NCBI RefSeq assembly: GCF_007954275.1
Contig: NZ_VOLT01000004.1
Location: 248,001-312,000 of the forward strand
Reading direction: 5' to 3'
Origin: Colwellia demingiae
Lineage (GTDB): Bacteria > Pseudomonadota > Gammaproteobacteria > Enterobacterales > Alteromonadaceae
DNA: 64,000 nt
Shown here: piece by piece, positions 8,761 through 20,800 of the stretch
How the letters are laid out: the number at the start of each line of letters is the position of its first letter
Position numbering within the stretch: the first letter of the stretch is position 1
Notes under the pieces: model-generated
What the model was told of the DNA's origin: nothing
Database searches by the model: none
What the model saw: only the letters and a program-made list of their open reading frames with translations
Program-made: the position numbers and the translations under genes

Positions 8761-10518
8761 ATGGCTGGACGCATTTCTCGACAATTTATTGATGACTTAC
8801 TCAGCAGAGCAGATATTGTTGATCTAGTTGATGGCCGAGTACCGTTAAAAAAAGCGGGTAAAAATTACCAAGCTTGTTGTCCATTTCATAATGAAAAATC
8901 CCCTTCGTTTACTGTGAGCCAAGATAAACAGTTTTATCACTGCTTTGGCTGTGGTGAACACGGTAATGCTATTTCCTTTTTGATGGAGTTTGACCGCCTT
9001 GATTTTGTTGATGCGGTTGAAGAGCTTGCTTCTCATTGTGGAATGGAAGTTGTCCGAGAAGAAAATACTGCTAGCCCAGAAGAACAACGTCGACAGCAAC
9101 AAGTTTACCAACAAAAACAAGATGACTATGAGCTAATGTCGCAAATTAGTCGTTTTTTTCAGCAGCAATTAAAAGTGGCTGATGATAAAGAAGTCGCTAT
9201 AGATTATTTAAAAGGTCGAGGGCTCAGTGGTGAAGTTGTTAAGCGATTTGGTATCGGTTACATCAGTGATGCTTGGGACGGTATGATGAGTACCTTCTCA
9301 CGTAATGGTCAGGCTAATCAGCAGTTAATTGATTTAGGGATGGCTATTGCAGGTGATAAAAAGCGGCCTTATGATCGCTTTCGTGGACGTATCATGTTTC
9401 CTATTAGCGATAAACGTGGACGAGTCATTGGCTTTGGTGGCCGCGTTTTAGGTGATGCAAAACCTAAGTACTTAAACTCTCCAGAAACACGTGTTTACCA
9501 TAAAGGCCAAGAACTTTATGGTTTACATGAAGCTAAACAGGCTAATAAACAACTTAAGCGTTTGATTGTTGTTGAAGGTTATATGGATGTTGTGGCGTTA
9601 GCACAACATGGCGTTGATTACGCTGTTGCATCGTTAGGTACAGCGACAACTTTTGAACAATTACAAACCTTATTTCGCACGGTTCCCGATGTTGTCTGTT
9701 GTTATGATGGTGATAGGGCCGGACGTGAAGCTGCATGGCGAGCGATGGAAAATGCCTTACCGCTTATTCGAGACGGCTTTTCATTAAAATTTGTTTTTTT
9801 ACCGGATGGTGAAGATCCAGATTCACTTATTCGTGAACAAGGGCAGCAAGCCTTTGAAAATATTATTGATAACGCTATGCCGTTATCCAAATTCCTATTT
9901 GAGCAACTCATGCAGAAAGTTGACATGAGTTCTCTAGAAGGAAGAGCGGCTTTAGTTGAGTCATTTCAGCCTTATTTATCAAAGCTTCCGGCCAGTATTT
10001 TAAAAGATGCAATGATTAATGAAGTTGCTAATAATTTTGGTACCGGGAGTGAGCACTTTCTTGCAAAGTTCACTAAAAGCTTAAAAGGTGAAGCAGTCAA
10101 GTCACCCGTTAAAGTCAGCACAAAAGTAACCCCCGTGAGGTTAGCACTTGCTTTATTGTTAGAACATCCCCATATAGCAAATAGCTTAGGTGAACTTAGT
10201 GTATTGCAGCCGTTAACTGCACCAGGAATACCGCTGTTAATGCAGGTACTTGGTGTGTGCCAGCAAAACCCTGATATTAAGTCACCGCAATTACTTGAAT
10301 ACTTTCGTGGTACAGAGCAAGGATCACAATTAGCAAAGTTGATGTGTTGGCAGCACCATGTAGAAGCCGATGCAGCAACCGATGTTTTTCTTGATAGTAT
10401 TGAGAAGTTGCTGAATAACTTTGTTGAACAACGTGCTGAAGTATTATTACAAAAAGCACGAGCTGGACAAATGACTGCTGAGGAAAAGCAAGAGTTACAA
10501 GCAATACTCAATGCTTAA
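8761..10518 (+). CDS. dnaG: DNA primase
   Basis: The 585-residue protein has the N-terminal CHC2 zinc ribbon (C40, H43, C61, C64). The TOPRIM catalytic core includes VVEGYMDVVAL near 270 and CYDGDRAGREAAW near 315. A C-terminal DnaB-binding helical domain covers about 440-585. Primase lays down RNA primers at the replication fork. The order rpsU-yqeY-dnaG-rpoD is kept. The Shine-Dalgarno site is weak, consistent with the low translation of primase reported in E. coli. The length is normal. Confidence 0.97.
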   Translation: MAGRISRQFIDDLLSRADIVDLVDGRVPLKKAGKNYQACCPFHNEKSPSFTVSQDKQFYHCFGCGEHGNAISFLMEFDRLDFVDAVEELASHCGMEVVREENTASPEEQRRQQQVYQQKQDDYELMSQISRFFQQQLKVADDKEVAIDYLKGRGLSGEVVKRFGIGYISDAWDGMMSTFSRNGQANQQLIDLGMAIAGDKKRPYDRFRGRIMFPISDKRGRVIGFGGRVLGDAKPKYLNSPETRVYHKGQELYGLHEAKQANKQLKRLIVVEGYMDVVALAQHGVDYAVASLGTATTFEQLQTLFRTVPDVVCCYDGDRAGREAAWRAMENALPLIRDGFSLKFVFLPDGEDPDSLIREQGQQAFENIIDNAMPLSKFLFEQLMQKVDMSSLEGRAALVESFQPYLSKLPASILKDAMINEVANNFGTGSEHFLAKFTKSLKGEAVKSPVKVSTKVTPVRLALALLLEHPHIANSLGELSVLQPLTAPGIPLLMQVLGVCQQNPDIKSPQLLEYFRGTEQGSQLAKLMCWQHHVEADAATDVFLDSIEKLLNNFVEQRAEVLLQKARAGQMTAEEKQELQAILNA

Positions 10519-10735
10519 CTCTTAGTTTTAGCTATACTTAGTAAGCACTAATGAGATTAGAGCTAATATATTAGCTTGAAATGTTAACACGCGATTAAGA
10601 CAGGATATTTGCTGGTAACTGCGTTAAAAATTCGCTATAATTTCCGGCTTTATTGCGTCATTTATTAGCTTTTACTAATGTTTTAAACGCATATTTTACA
10701 TCCCATATTTATAATATACAGGTGGACACTCGTCA
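10519..10735 (+). promoter_or_regulatory. dnaG-rpoD gap with a possible internal promoter
   Basis: A perfect -10 TATAAT lies at 10636-10641, but no well-spaced -35 is evident. A promoter inside the operon in front of rpoD is known in enterics, and this is the likely equivalent. A GGTGGA ribosome site is at 10721-10726, about 9 bases before rpoD. Confidence 0.35.
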
Positions 10736-12586
10736 ATGGAACCAGCCCCTCAATCTAGACTTAAAGACCTGATAACCAAAGGTAAAGAACAAGGTTATTT
10801 AACGTTTGCGCAGGTTAATGATCATCTTCCACAAGACATAATCGACTCTGATCAAGTTGAAGATATCGTTAGTATGATTAACGATATGGGTATTCAAGTA
10901 TTTGAAAATGCGCCGGATCAAGACACCTTGATGATGAGCGAAGGGAATACTGATGAAGATGCAGCCGAAGCAGCAGCACAAGCGCTTGCAACGGTAGAAA
11001 GTGAAATTGGTCGCACAACTGACCCTGTACGTATGTATATGCGTGAAATGGGAACTGTTGAACTTCTTACGCGTAAAGGCGAAATCGTCATTGCTAAGCG
11101 TATAGAAGAAGGCATTAAAGAAGTACAGCGCAGTGTTTCTGAGTATCCACCAGCGATAAACTACTTATTAGATATGTGGGATAACTTTGAAGCTGAAGAA
11201 GTTCGTCTAACTGATATTATTATTGGCTTTTTAGACCCTGATGCCGAAGATGAAGATGTACCAGCAGCAGCAACACATGTTGGTAGTGAATTATCTAAAG
11301 AAGAACTCGCTAATGAAGATAGCGAGAAGAAAGAAGGCGACGCTGAAGAAGAAGAGGAAGAAGAAGAAGATACTGGTCCAGATCCAGAGCTAGCACGTGA
11401 AAAATTTACTTTGTTACGTGAAGCCCATGAGAATGCTAGCACAGTAATAAAGAAAAAAGGCCGTGGTCATAAAGATGCTCAAGAAGCCATTGATGCAGTT
11501 GCCGAAGTATTTAAAGAATTCCGTTTAATCCCTAAGTTATTTGATAAGTTAGTTAAAAACATGCGTAGCATGATGGACAGATTACGTGTCCAAGAACGTT
11601 TGATCATGAAGCATTGTGTTGGTGCTGGCATGCCTAAAACGACGTTTATCAAAATATTCCCGGGTAATGAAACCTCAAAAGAATGGTTTGAAGCAGAAAA
11701 AGCTGCAGGTAATCCGTATTCAACGAAGCTTGGTGATATTGAGCATGATATTGGTCGTTGCATTTACAAACTTAACCAAATTGAAGAAGAAACGCACCTA
11801 AACATTCACGGCATTAAAGATATTAACCGTCGTATGTCAATTGGTGAAGCGAAAGCTCGTCGTGCAAAGAAAGAAATGGTTGAGGCAAACTTACGTTTAG
11901 TTATCTCAATTGCGAAGAAGTACACCAACCGTGGCTTACAATTTCTTGATTTAATCCAAGAAGGTAATATTGGCTTAATGAAGGCCGTTGATAAATTTGA
12001 ATACCGTCGTGGTTACAAATTCTCAACTTATGCAACGTGGTGGATTCGTCAAGCAATCACTCGTTCTATTGCCGATCAGGCGCGTACTATTCGTATTCCT
12101 GTGCACATGATTGAAACTATTAACAAGCTAAACCGTGTTTCGCGTCAAATGTTACAAGAAATGGGACGTGAACCTACGCCAGAAGAATTAGCTGAGCGTA
12201 TGGTAATGCCTGAAGATAAAATCCGTAAAGTATTGAAAATAGCTAAAGAGCCAATTTCAATGGAAACGCCAATCGGTGATGATGAAGATTCGCATCTAGG
12301 TGACTTTATTGAAGATGGTAGTGGAGAACTTCCTGTTGATTCAGCGACTTCAGAAAACCTTAAAGGTGCAACTCATGAAGTACTTGCTGGTTTAACTGCT
12401 CGTGAAGCTAAAGTACTTAGAATGCGCTTTGGTATTGATATGAATACTGACCATACGCTTGAAGAAGTCGGTAAGCAATTTGACGTTACACGTGAACGTA
12501 TTCGCCAAATTGAAGCGAAAGCTTTGCGTAAGTTACGTCATCCATCTCGTTCAGAGCAGCTTAAAAGCTTCTTAGATGGTGAATAA
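10736..12586 (+). CDS. rpoD: Housekeeping RNA polymerase sigma factor RpoD (sigma-70)
   Basis: The 616-residue protein has region 1.1 (about 1-80) and region 1.2 ([19 protein letters not shown]). A non-conserved acidic insert with a long Glu run lies near 200-210. Region 2 includes [20 protein letters not shown] and the [11 protein letters not shown] promoter-melting helix. Regions 3 and 4 follow, the last with the helix-turn-helix [19 protein letters not shown]. This is a full-length primary sigma factor. It ends the rpsU operon and is followed by an intrinsic terminator. Confidence 0.98.
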   Translation: MEPAPQSRLKDLITKGKEQGYLTFAQVNDHLPQDIIDSDQVEDIVSMINDMGIQVFENAPDQDTLMMSEGNTDEDAAEAAAQALATVESEIGRTTDPVRMYMREMGTVELLTRKGEIVIAKRIEEGIKEVQRSVSEYPPAINYLLDMWDNFEAEEVRLTDIIIGFLDPDAEDEDVPAAATHVGSELSKEELANEDSEKKEGDAEEEEEEEEDTGPDPELAREKFTLLREAHENASTVIKKKGRGHKDAQEAIDAVAEVFKEFRLIPKLFDKLVKNMRSMMDRLRVQERLIMKHCVGAGMPKTTFIKIFPGNETSKEWFEAEKAAGNPYSTKLGDIEHDIGRCIYKLNQIEEETHLNIHGIKDINRRMSIGEAKARRAKKEMVEANLRLVISIAKKYTNRGLQFLDLIQEGNIGLMKAVDKFEYRRGYKFSTYATWWIRQAITRSIADQARTIRIPVHMIETINKLNRVSRQMLQEMGREPTPEELAERMVMPEDKIRKVLKIAKEPISMETPIGDDEDSHLGDFIEDGSGELPVDSATSENLKGATHEVLAGLTAREAKVLRMRFGIDMNTDHTLEEVGKQFDVTRERIRQIEAKALRKLRHPSRSEQLKSFLDGE

Positions 12587-12634
12587 AAACTAAAAATTTA
12601 AAATAGTCCTTTAAATTCTATTTTAAATAGACAT

Positions 12635-12671
12635 AAAAAAGAGTAAGTTAGTAGCCTAGCTTACTCTTTTT
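12635..12671 (+). terminator. rpoD terminator
   Basis: AAAAAGAGTAAG pairs with CTTACTCTTTTT across a short loop, 50 bases after the rpoD stop. The A-run before and T-run after make it usable on both strands. Confidence 0.88.
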
Positions 12672-12693
12672 ACTTTATAAGATAGGAATCTTT

Positions 12694-13311
12694 ATGCGCG
12701 TTATTTTAGCCATGTTTTGTGCACTTACCATCATATCTATGCCCACTATGGCAAAACCAGCACTAGAATTTGAAATTACTCCTTTGATTGGGTATCGCTT
12801 CGGCGGTGATTTTGATACGACTCAAGATAATATCAACAATCGAATAGAGTTAAGTGATGAAACTAGCTACGGTTTATTAACTGCTTGGTCTTTTGATCGA
12901 AAACGACAAGGTGAATTCTTAATAAGCCATTACAATACCAATTTCTCTGAGTCGAGTGATTTTTCTGCAAGCAATACGGGTCTTGGTATCACCTATGCCC
13001 ACTTAGGCGGTAATGTGCCTATCTCTGAAGGACCGATTCCTTTTTATCTAACAGGCGGCCTTGGTTTAACTCACCTTGCTCCTAATGATAAACAACTCAG
13101 TAATGAAACACGTTTTTCAGTGAATATTGGTTTAGCTAGTAAAATTGAGCTAAGTGAACGATTTAGCCTAAGGCTAGATAGTCGTGTATACGGAACATTT
13201 TTTAATTCTGATAGCGCAATATTTTGTGATGTTGAAACTTGTGCGATATACATCTCTAGTAGTATTTGGGTTCAAACTGAAGTGAGTGTAGGGTTAACTT
13301 ACCGATTTTAG
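12694..13311 (+). CDS. Small outer-membrane beta-barrel protein
   Basis: The 205-residue protein has a clear signal peptide (MRVILAMFCALTIISMPTMA, cut near residue 20). The mature part is rich in alternating hydrophobic and aromatic strands and ends SVGLTYRF; the terminal Phe is typical of BAM-assembled barrels. Segments such as EITPLIGYRFGGDF and GGLGLTHLAP resemble OmpA/OmpW-like 8-stranded barrels. An internal pair of cysteines (near 178 and 183) may form a disulfide. The function is unknown. It stands alone between the rpoD terminator and a tRNA gene. Confidence 0.7.
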   Translation: MRVILAMFCALTIISMPTMAKPALEFEITPLIGYRFGGDFDTTQDNINNRIELSDETSYGLLTAWSFDRKRQGEFLISHYNTNFSESSDFSASNTGLGITYAHLGGNVPISEGPIPFYLTGGLGLTHLAPNDKQLSNETRFSVNIGLASKIELSERFSLRLDSRVYGTFFNSDSAIFCDVETCAIYISSSIWVQTEVSVGLTYRF

Positions 13312-13382
13312 TGCGAAGATACCTCTGTTTGTTTAAGAAATGAGCGGTCAGTAAAAAAACACGATTATTTAAAGTTCATTAG

Positions 13383-13419
13383 GTGACAATAAAATAAAAA
13401 ATGCTTATACTGCACCCGC
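13383..13419 (+). promoter_or_regulatory. Stable-RNA-type promoter for the tRNA gene
   Basis: GTGACA (13383-13388), exactly 17 bases, TATACT (13406-13411), then a GC-rich discriminator GCACCCGC. This is the arrangement of stringently controlled tRNA and rRNA promoters and points at the tRNA 70 bases downstream. Confidence 0.7.
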
Positions 13420-13488
13420 TTTGTTAGTTCACTCATTTAATTGCACCAACAAACGCGTTAGAAAATATCAGGCCAAACATGTGAAAAT

Positions 13489-13565
13489 GGGCCTTTAGCT
13501 CAGTTGGTTAGAGCATCCGACTCATAATCGGCAGGTCCGCAGTTCAAGTCTGCGAAGGCCCACCA
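13489..13565 (+). tRNA. tRNA-Ile(CAU), lysidine type; less likely elongator tRNA-Met
   Basis: The 77-base cloverleaf has acceptor GGGCCTT paired with AAGGCCC and an encoded CCA. The D-arm is AGCTCAGTTGGTTAGAGC, the anticodon loop CTCATAA (CAU), and the T-loop TTCAAGT. Bases 4-5 pair as C4-G69 and C5-G68, the determinants TilS uses to choose tRNA-Ile2 over tRNA-Met in E. coli. This tRNA would read AUA after lysidine modification. Structure is certain; the amino acid identity is inferred from those pairs. Confidence 0.9.
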
Positions 13566-13744
13566 TTTTCCTAGGCACATCTACAGTAAGCAATCACAAA
13601 GCTAATCAATAAGAAATCCAGCCAAGGTCTACTTGTAGGTCTAGTTAGGAATTTATTTTTACTATTTATCCCTGTCTAAATAATTAGTGCAAATGAGTCT
13701 TAAAATATCTTACGTTTATTTTCAATGTTATGATTAATGTCCAT

Positions 13745-14044
13745 CTATTGATGTGCTAGTTTTTTAAGTGAAACACTTCCAATATCCTTGAAAGATAAAA
13801 TATCTTTATCTTTCATTTTATCAAGCTGACAAATACTATTTATACCAGAAGATATCGAGCTATCTATTGATGTCTTATTTAGGCCATTAATTAAGTATAA
13901 ATAACCATCTACATCAGAATAATTATCTATCTTTTCTTTGAAGTTAATAAAAGTATAATCATGTGATAACTCGATGTCTCTATCAGTAAATTGTACTAAT
14001 AGAACATTTTTTTCGATGATTTGAATACCGTTTAGGTAGTTCAT
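13745..14044 (-). CDS. Small hypothetical protein with an alpha-CTD-like helix-hairpin-helix end
   Basis: The 99-residue protein is encoded in very AT-rich DNA. The N-terminal half (1-50) is unrecognised. The C-terminal half (about 52-97) follows the pattern of the RNA polymerase alpha C-terminal domain: a helix (LNKTSIDSSISSGINSI), then CQLDKMKDKDIL and the hairpin FKDIGSVSLKKL. It could therefore bind DNA or contact other proteins. No strong ribosome site precedes the ATG at 14044. It lies between the tRNA and the transposase remnant, so it may be cargo or a relic of the accessory block. Confidence 0.45.
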   Translation of the reverse strand: MNYLNGIQIIEKNVLLVQFTDRDIELSHDYTFINFKEKIDNYSDVDGYLYLINGLNKTSIDSSISSGINSICQLDKMKDKDILSFKDIGSVSLKKLAHQ

Positions 14045-14274
14045 TTATTTTGTTGATTTAGTGATAACACCTTCCACTATTTTTCTGAAAATATTGATAT
14101 ACAATTAGTTATTTTTACTTCAATTATGCTCTTTACCATAAGCATTTTTTATCGGTATTTTACCTCTAGCTATATCTACTCGCCTCTATCTAGACTTTAA
14201 AAGAGCTATTAGCGTTAATTGTAGCTCTCTACTAAACTAATACCATGTCGTTGAGATAGACGAGATGGTTTCTT

Positions 14275-14826
14275 ATGAACAATCACGAATTTAGACAAAT
14301 TATTCATTCATTTTTTAATCTTACTGGCACACAAAAACGTGGGTTTCTTGATGTGGTTAAATCTGAGTTAAATCGTACTCAAACTAAATCAATGATTGAA
14401 AATATTAAAGGTGAAGTAATTTGTTTTGCACATTGCGTTAGTACTGCAATTTATCGATGGGGATATCGATGTTTAGCTGCGCAAACGGAAGCAAGATCTA
14501 ATGAAGTCAGTGGAATAATAGAATCGGATGAAACCTTCTTTTCAGTATCACTTGAAGGAAATAAAACTATCTTCGAATGTGTATCTAGAAAACGTGGTAA
14601 ACAAGGCGAACAAGGTTCTAACAAAGATAAAATAAAGGTACTCATTGTTAAAGAACGAAGCGATATAACGAAAGACTATATGCTTGGTTGGTGTGATTTT
14701 CTCGTAAATAGAAGCAGTAAAGCATTAAAAAAAGAAGCGTTGAGTATGGTATTCAATGGTGGATTAATTCAGGTATTTCAATCCTACAACATTCAACGCT
14801 ATAACGCCGTTTTAAAGGGCATATAA
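14275..14826 (+). pseudogene. Decayed IS1595-type transposase remnant
   Basis: The 183-residue open frame keeps pieces of an IS1595-family transposase. These are an N-terminal EFRQIIHSFFNLTGTQKRGF segment, a broken zinc ribbon (CFAHC and YRWGYRC) and the start of the DDE domain (IIESDETFF, later RKRGKQGEQGS and KIKVLIVKERS). Between the ribbon and the DDE start about 60 expected residues are missing. The catalytic domain ends early and runs into unrelated sequence. It cannot be active as written. Its stop overlaps the adhesin start (TAATG), so any adhesin promoter lies in or before this remnant. I did not find clear terminal inverted repeats. Confidence 0.7.
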
Positions 14827-17800
14827 TGATAAAGTTAACTTTACTTGTTGAATTAGCAAATGGCGAACGTCAAACATTTTCTTTGGTCGAATTACAGATA
14901 TTGACCGCATTAAATGGTGCAATTTATACGGTGGTTAAAGAAGGAACTCAACAAGCTCCTCAAGAGTTAGTGTTAAAGCGTAAAGATGATGATTTAGAAG
15001 TGGAGGTAGAAGGGGTAACTGTTGCTAAAGTTGAAGGCTTTTATAGTGAATCGATGACTGCGAATTTCTCAGCGGATGGTAGTTTTACGCCCGCTGAAGG
15101 GATGAGTGTCAGCAGTACGGATAAACCAGTTATTATTGAAGGCAATGAACCTATTGTTCGAAAATCACAAGAGGATAATGATTTTTTAGGACTGTCCCCT
15201 TTAACATGGGGTGTTGGCTTATTTGGCGCTAGTGTTCTTGTCTCCGTAGCGTTGGATGGTGATGATGAAGATTATCCAAGCTACCAGGTGACATTGAATC
15301 CAGTAGCTGGTCCTTTTAAGTCAATTGCGACTGTTACATTATATGATAAAGATGGTAATGAGCTGGCAAATAAAAAGCATGACTTTAGTGATGGACCGGT
15401 TGTTTTCACCATTGATAATGGTTATCAAGGACCACTATTAGCTAAGGTTGTCGATAGCAATGGGAGTGAAGGTGATTATCTGGATGAAACTACCGGGAAA
15501 CTTGTTAGTTTAGGCGATTCGTCACTGCGTGCAATGGGACACACTGATGGCTTTGGTGATGTCATTATGAGCATTACTCCTTTAACTGAGCTTGCTTCGC
15601 GTCAGGCAGGTATTAGTGAAGACAATAAAGTAACAACAGAAAATGTTGCAGTAAACGCTGATGTTTCCAAGTTATTCGATGTTGAAGATATATTAGCCCC
15701 TGTAACAACTATCTTAGATGCCGATTATGACAGTTCAGATGGCCTTAATGCCGCAGAGCAGTACGGTAATATTTTGGCATTGTTATCAGGAACAGAGAAT
15801 GCATTAGCAAGCTTGAATGGGGGTGATTCAACATCAACACTGAGTATTGATGTGACCATTAATAAAATAAGAACCGAGATAGAAACGCAGGCTAATGGTG
15901 AGTTGGCCTTTACGAAGTCTGGATTTGAATTACTGCAGGACGGAGTGGAGGCTTTTGAAGCGGGTGTGAATGCTGAAAAGGCTGATTTAGCCGCCGCATT
16001 GATTAAACCTCCTATCATTGATGCAGCGCAGGGCAGCGTTAATAAAGTAGAAAGTGAGGCTGGTGTAGCTGTTCAGGTAGCCAATGTAAAAATTGGCGAT
16101 TCGGTTGTTATCCAATGGGGTAACCAATTTCATATTGTTGAAATTAGTGGTGCTGAGCTGCTAGATGGCGTAGCAACCATTTTAGTCCCAGGCTCAGTTA
16201 TAAATGCTGGCGGTGAAGGACGTATTGAAGTTACCTCTCATATAAGCGAACAAGTTAGAAGTCCGGCAACTATTATTAATGTAGATACCATTAATGCAGT
16301 TTTTGATTCTGGCTCTCTTGCGACTGATTTAAATGAAAACAGTGGTACTCATCAGGTTGTTTATCAAGCAGTTACTAATGATGAGAATGCCAGATATAGC
16401 TTAACGGGTGATGATGCCGCTTTATTTGCCATCAACAGCATTACAGGTACGGTGATCTTAACTGCTAATCCTGATGATGAAAGCAAAGCTGATTACCGTT
16501 TTACCGTAGTGGCGAGCGATCTGGCAGGTAACAGTAGTGAGCAAGTGGTCACGCTCGATATTACTGATCTTGATGAAGTCGCGCCAATGATTACGTCGGC
16601 GGCGACGGCTAGCAGCATCCATGAAAATAGCGGCGCCAGTCAAGTGGTGTACACGATCACGTCGACTGATAGTGATGATGTTTCTGTAGGCACAACGGCT
16701 TACCGCTTAAAAGCCGGTGATGATGCCGCATTATTTACCATCAATAGCGGTACGGGGGTGGTGACCTTAACGGCCAATCCGGATGATGAAACCAAAGCGG
16801 ATTACAATTTTACCGTGGTGGCAAGTGATGCCGCCGGTAACAGCAGCGAACAAGCGGTCTTGCTCGATATTACGGATCTTGATGATGTAGCGCCGAGGAT
16901 TACCTCGGTGGTGACACCAATCGCCCTTGACGAAAATAGCGGAGCCGGCCAAGTGGTATATATGGTCACGTCAACCGATAGCGATGATGTTTCTACGGGC
17001 GCAACAGTTTATAGTTTGAAAGCTGGTGATGATGCGGCATTATTTACCATCAACAGCATTACCGGGGCGGTGATCTTAACGGCCAATCCGGATGATGAAA
17101 CCAAAGCCGATTACAATTTTACTGTGGTGGCCACTGATACCGCGGGTAACAGCAGTGAACAAGCGATCACACTCGATATTATCGATCTTGATGAAGTTGC
17201 GCCGACGATTACCTCGGCGACGATAGCAACCGCCCTTGATGAAAACAGTGGTGCTGGCCAAGTGGTGTACACGGTCACGTCAACCGATAGCGATGATATT
17301 GCCACGGGCGCCACGGCTTATAGCTTAAAAGCCGGTGATGATGCGGCATTATTTACCATCAATAGCAGTACCGGGGCGGTGATCTTAACGGCGGATCCAG
17401 ATAATGAAAGTAAAGCTGACTACAGCTTTACTGTGATAGCGACTGATACCGCGGGTAACAGTAGTGAGCAAGCGATCACGCTCGATATTACCGACCTTGA
17501 TGATGTAGCGCCGACGATAACCTCGGCGGCGACAGCAACCGCCCTTGATGAAAACAGTGGTGCTGGCCAAGTGGTGTACACGGTTACGTCAACCGATAGC
17601 GGTGATATTGCCACGGGCGCCACGGCATACGGCTTAAAAACTGGCGATGATGCTGCATTATTTACTATCAATAGCAGTACCGGGGTGGTGACGTTAACGG
17701 CCAATCCGGATGATGAAACCAAAGCCGATTACAACTTTACCGTGGTGGCGACTGATACCGCGGGTAACAGCAGCGAACAAGCGATCACGTTTGATATTAC

Positions 17801-20800
17801 CGATCTTGATGAAGTGGCACCAACTATCACTTCAGCTTCAAGCGCGACAGCCCTTGATGAAAACAGTGGTGCCGGCCAAGTGGTGTACACGGTTACGTCA
17901 ACCGATAGTGGTGATATTGCCTCAGGCGCAACGGCGTATAGCTTAAAAACCGGGGAAGATGCCACATTATTTACCATCAACAGCAGTTCAGGAGCAGTGA
18001 CGTTAACGGCAAATCCGGATGATGAAACTAAAGCCAATTACAGTTTTACCGTGGTGGCGAGTGATGCCGCCGGTAACAGCAGCGAACAAGCGATCACGTT
18101 AGATATTAACGATCTTGATGAAGTCGCGCCGACGATAACCTCGGCGGCGACAGCCACTGCCCTTGATGAAAATAGTGGTGCTGGCCAAGTGGTGTATACG
18201 GTCACGTCGACTGACAGCGGCGATATTGCCACGGGCGCGACGACTTACAGTTTAAAAACCGGTGATGATGCCGCATTATTTACCATCAACAGCAGCACAG
18301 GGGCAGTGACGTTAACGGCCAATCCGGATGATGAAGCCAAAGCAGATTACAACTTTAGGGTGGTGGCGAGTGATGCCGCCGGTAACAGTAGTGAGCAAGC
18401 GATCACGCTCGATATTACCGATCTTGATGATGTTGCGCCGACGATAACCTCGGCAGTGACAGCAAGCGCCCTTGATGAAAACAGTGGTGCTGGCCAAGTG
18501 GTATACACGGTCACGTCAACCGATAGCGGCGATATTACCACGGGCGCAACGGCTTACAGCTTAAAAACTGGTGATGATGCCGCATTATTTACCATCAACA
18601 GTAATACGGGGGAAGTGACCTTAACGGCCAATCCGGATGATGAAACCAAAGCGAATTATAATTTTACAGTGGTGGCAAGTGATGCCGCCGGTAACAGCAG
18701 CGAACAAGCGATCACACTCGATATTACCGATCTTGATGAAGTTGCACCAACGATCACTTCAGCTTCAAGCGCGACAGGTATTGATGAAAATAGCGGTGCT
18801 AGTCAAGTGGTATACACGGTCACGTCAACCGATAGCGGTGATATTGCCACGGGCGCAACAGCTTACAGCTTAAAAGCTGGGGATGATGCGGCATTATTTA
18901 CCATTAACAGCAGTACGGGGGCAGTGACGTTAACGGCCAATCCGGATGATGAAACCAAAGCCGACTACAGTTTTACCGTGGTGGCGAGTGATGCCGCCGG
19001 TAACAGCAGCGAACAAGGGATCACGTTAGATATTACCGATCTTGATGAAGTGGCACCAACGATCACTTCAGCTTCAAGTGCGACAGCTATTGATGAAAAT
19101 AGCGGTGCTGGCCAAGTAGTATACACGGTCACGTCAACTGATAGCGGTGATATTGCCACGGGCGCAACAGCTTACAGCTTAAAAACTGGGGATGATGCGG
19201 CATTATTTACCATCAACAGCAGTACGGGGGCAGTGACGTTAACGGCCAATCCGGATGATGAAACCAAAGCCGATTACAACTTTACCGTGGTGGCGACTGA
19301 TACCGCCGGTAACAGCAGCGAACAAGCGATCACGCTCGATATTACCGATCTTGACGAAGTAGGGCCTACGATCACTTCAGCTTCAAGCGCGACAGCCCTT
19401 GATGAAAACAGCGGTGCTGGTCAAGAGGTGTACACGGTCACGTCAACTGATAGCGGTGATATTGCCACGGGTGCACCGACTTACAGCTTAAAAGCGGGAG
19501 ATGATGCGGTATTATTTACCATCAATAGCAGTACGGGGGTGGTGATTTTAACGGCCAATCCGGATGATGAAATCAGACAAGATTACAACTTTACCGTGGT
19601 GGCGACTGATGGTGCCGGTAACAGCAGCGAAAAAGCGATCACACTCGATATTACGGACCTTGATGAAGTTGCACCAACGATCACCTCCGCTTCCAGCGCG
19701 ACAGCCCTTGATGAAAACAGTGGTGCAGGTCAAGTGGTATACACGATCACGTCAACCGATAACGGTGATATTGCCTCGGGCGCAACGGTTTATAGCTTAA
19801 AAAACGGTGATGATGCCGCATTATTTACCATCAACAGCAGTTCGGGGGCAGTGACGTTAACGGCAAACCCGGATGATGAAACCAAAGCCGATTATAATTT
19901 TACTGTGGTGGCGAGTGATAGTGCTGGTAACAGCACTGAGCAAGCGATCACGCTCGATATTACCGATCTTGATGATGTTGCACCGACGATAACCTCGGCA
20001 GCGACAGCAACCGCTATTGATGAAAACAGTGGCGCTGGCCAAGTGGTATACACAGTCACGTCAACCGATAGCGGTGATATTGCCTCGGGCGCAACAGTTT
20101 ATAGCTTAAAGAGCGGTGATGATGCGGCACTATTTACCATCAACAGCACTACGGGGGCGGTGACTTTAACGGCCAATCCGGATGATGAAACCAAAGCCGA
20201 TTACAGTTTTATCGTGGTGGCGAGTGATTCGGCTGGTAACAGCAGCGAACAAGCGATCACGTTAGATATTACCGATCTTGATGAAGTTGGGCCAACGATC
20301 ACTTCAGCTTCAAGCGCGATAGCCCTTGATGAAAACAGTGGTGCCGGCCAAGTGGTATACACGGTCACGTCAACCGATAGCGGCGATATTACCACGGGCA
20401 CAACGGCTTACAGCTTAAAAACTGGGGATGATGCGGCATTATTTACCATCAATAGCGGTACGGGGGTGGTGACTTTAACGGCCAATCCGAATGATGAAAC
20501 CAAAGCCGATTACAACTTTACCGTGGTAGCGACTGATGGTGTCGGTAACAGCAGCGAACAAGCGATCACACTCGATATTACCGATCTTGATGAAGTTGCA
20601 CCAACGATCACCTCAGCTTCCAGCGCGACAGCCCTTGATGAAAACAGTGGTGCAGGTCAAGTGGTATACACGATCACGTCAACCGATAACGGTGATATTA
20701 CCACGGGCGCAACGGTTTATAGCTTAAAAACCGGAGAAGATGCGGCACTATTTACCATCAACAGCAGTACCGGGGCAGTGACCTTAACGGCTAATCCGGA

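Noticed and set aside
10799-11763. Several antisense open frames opposite rpoD
   Set aside because: They are low-complexity Ser-rich shadows of the acidic coding sequence.
13489-13565. Attachment site duplication of the tRNA 3' end
   Set aside because: I looked for a second copy of the T-arm and acceptor sequence near 14 kb and 30.6 kb and saw none; no integrase is present.
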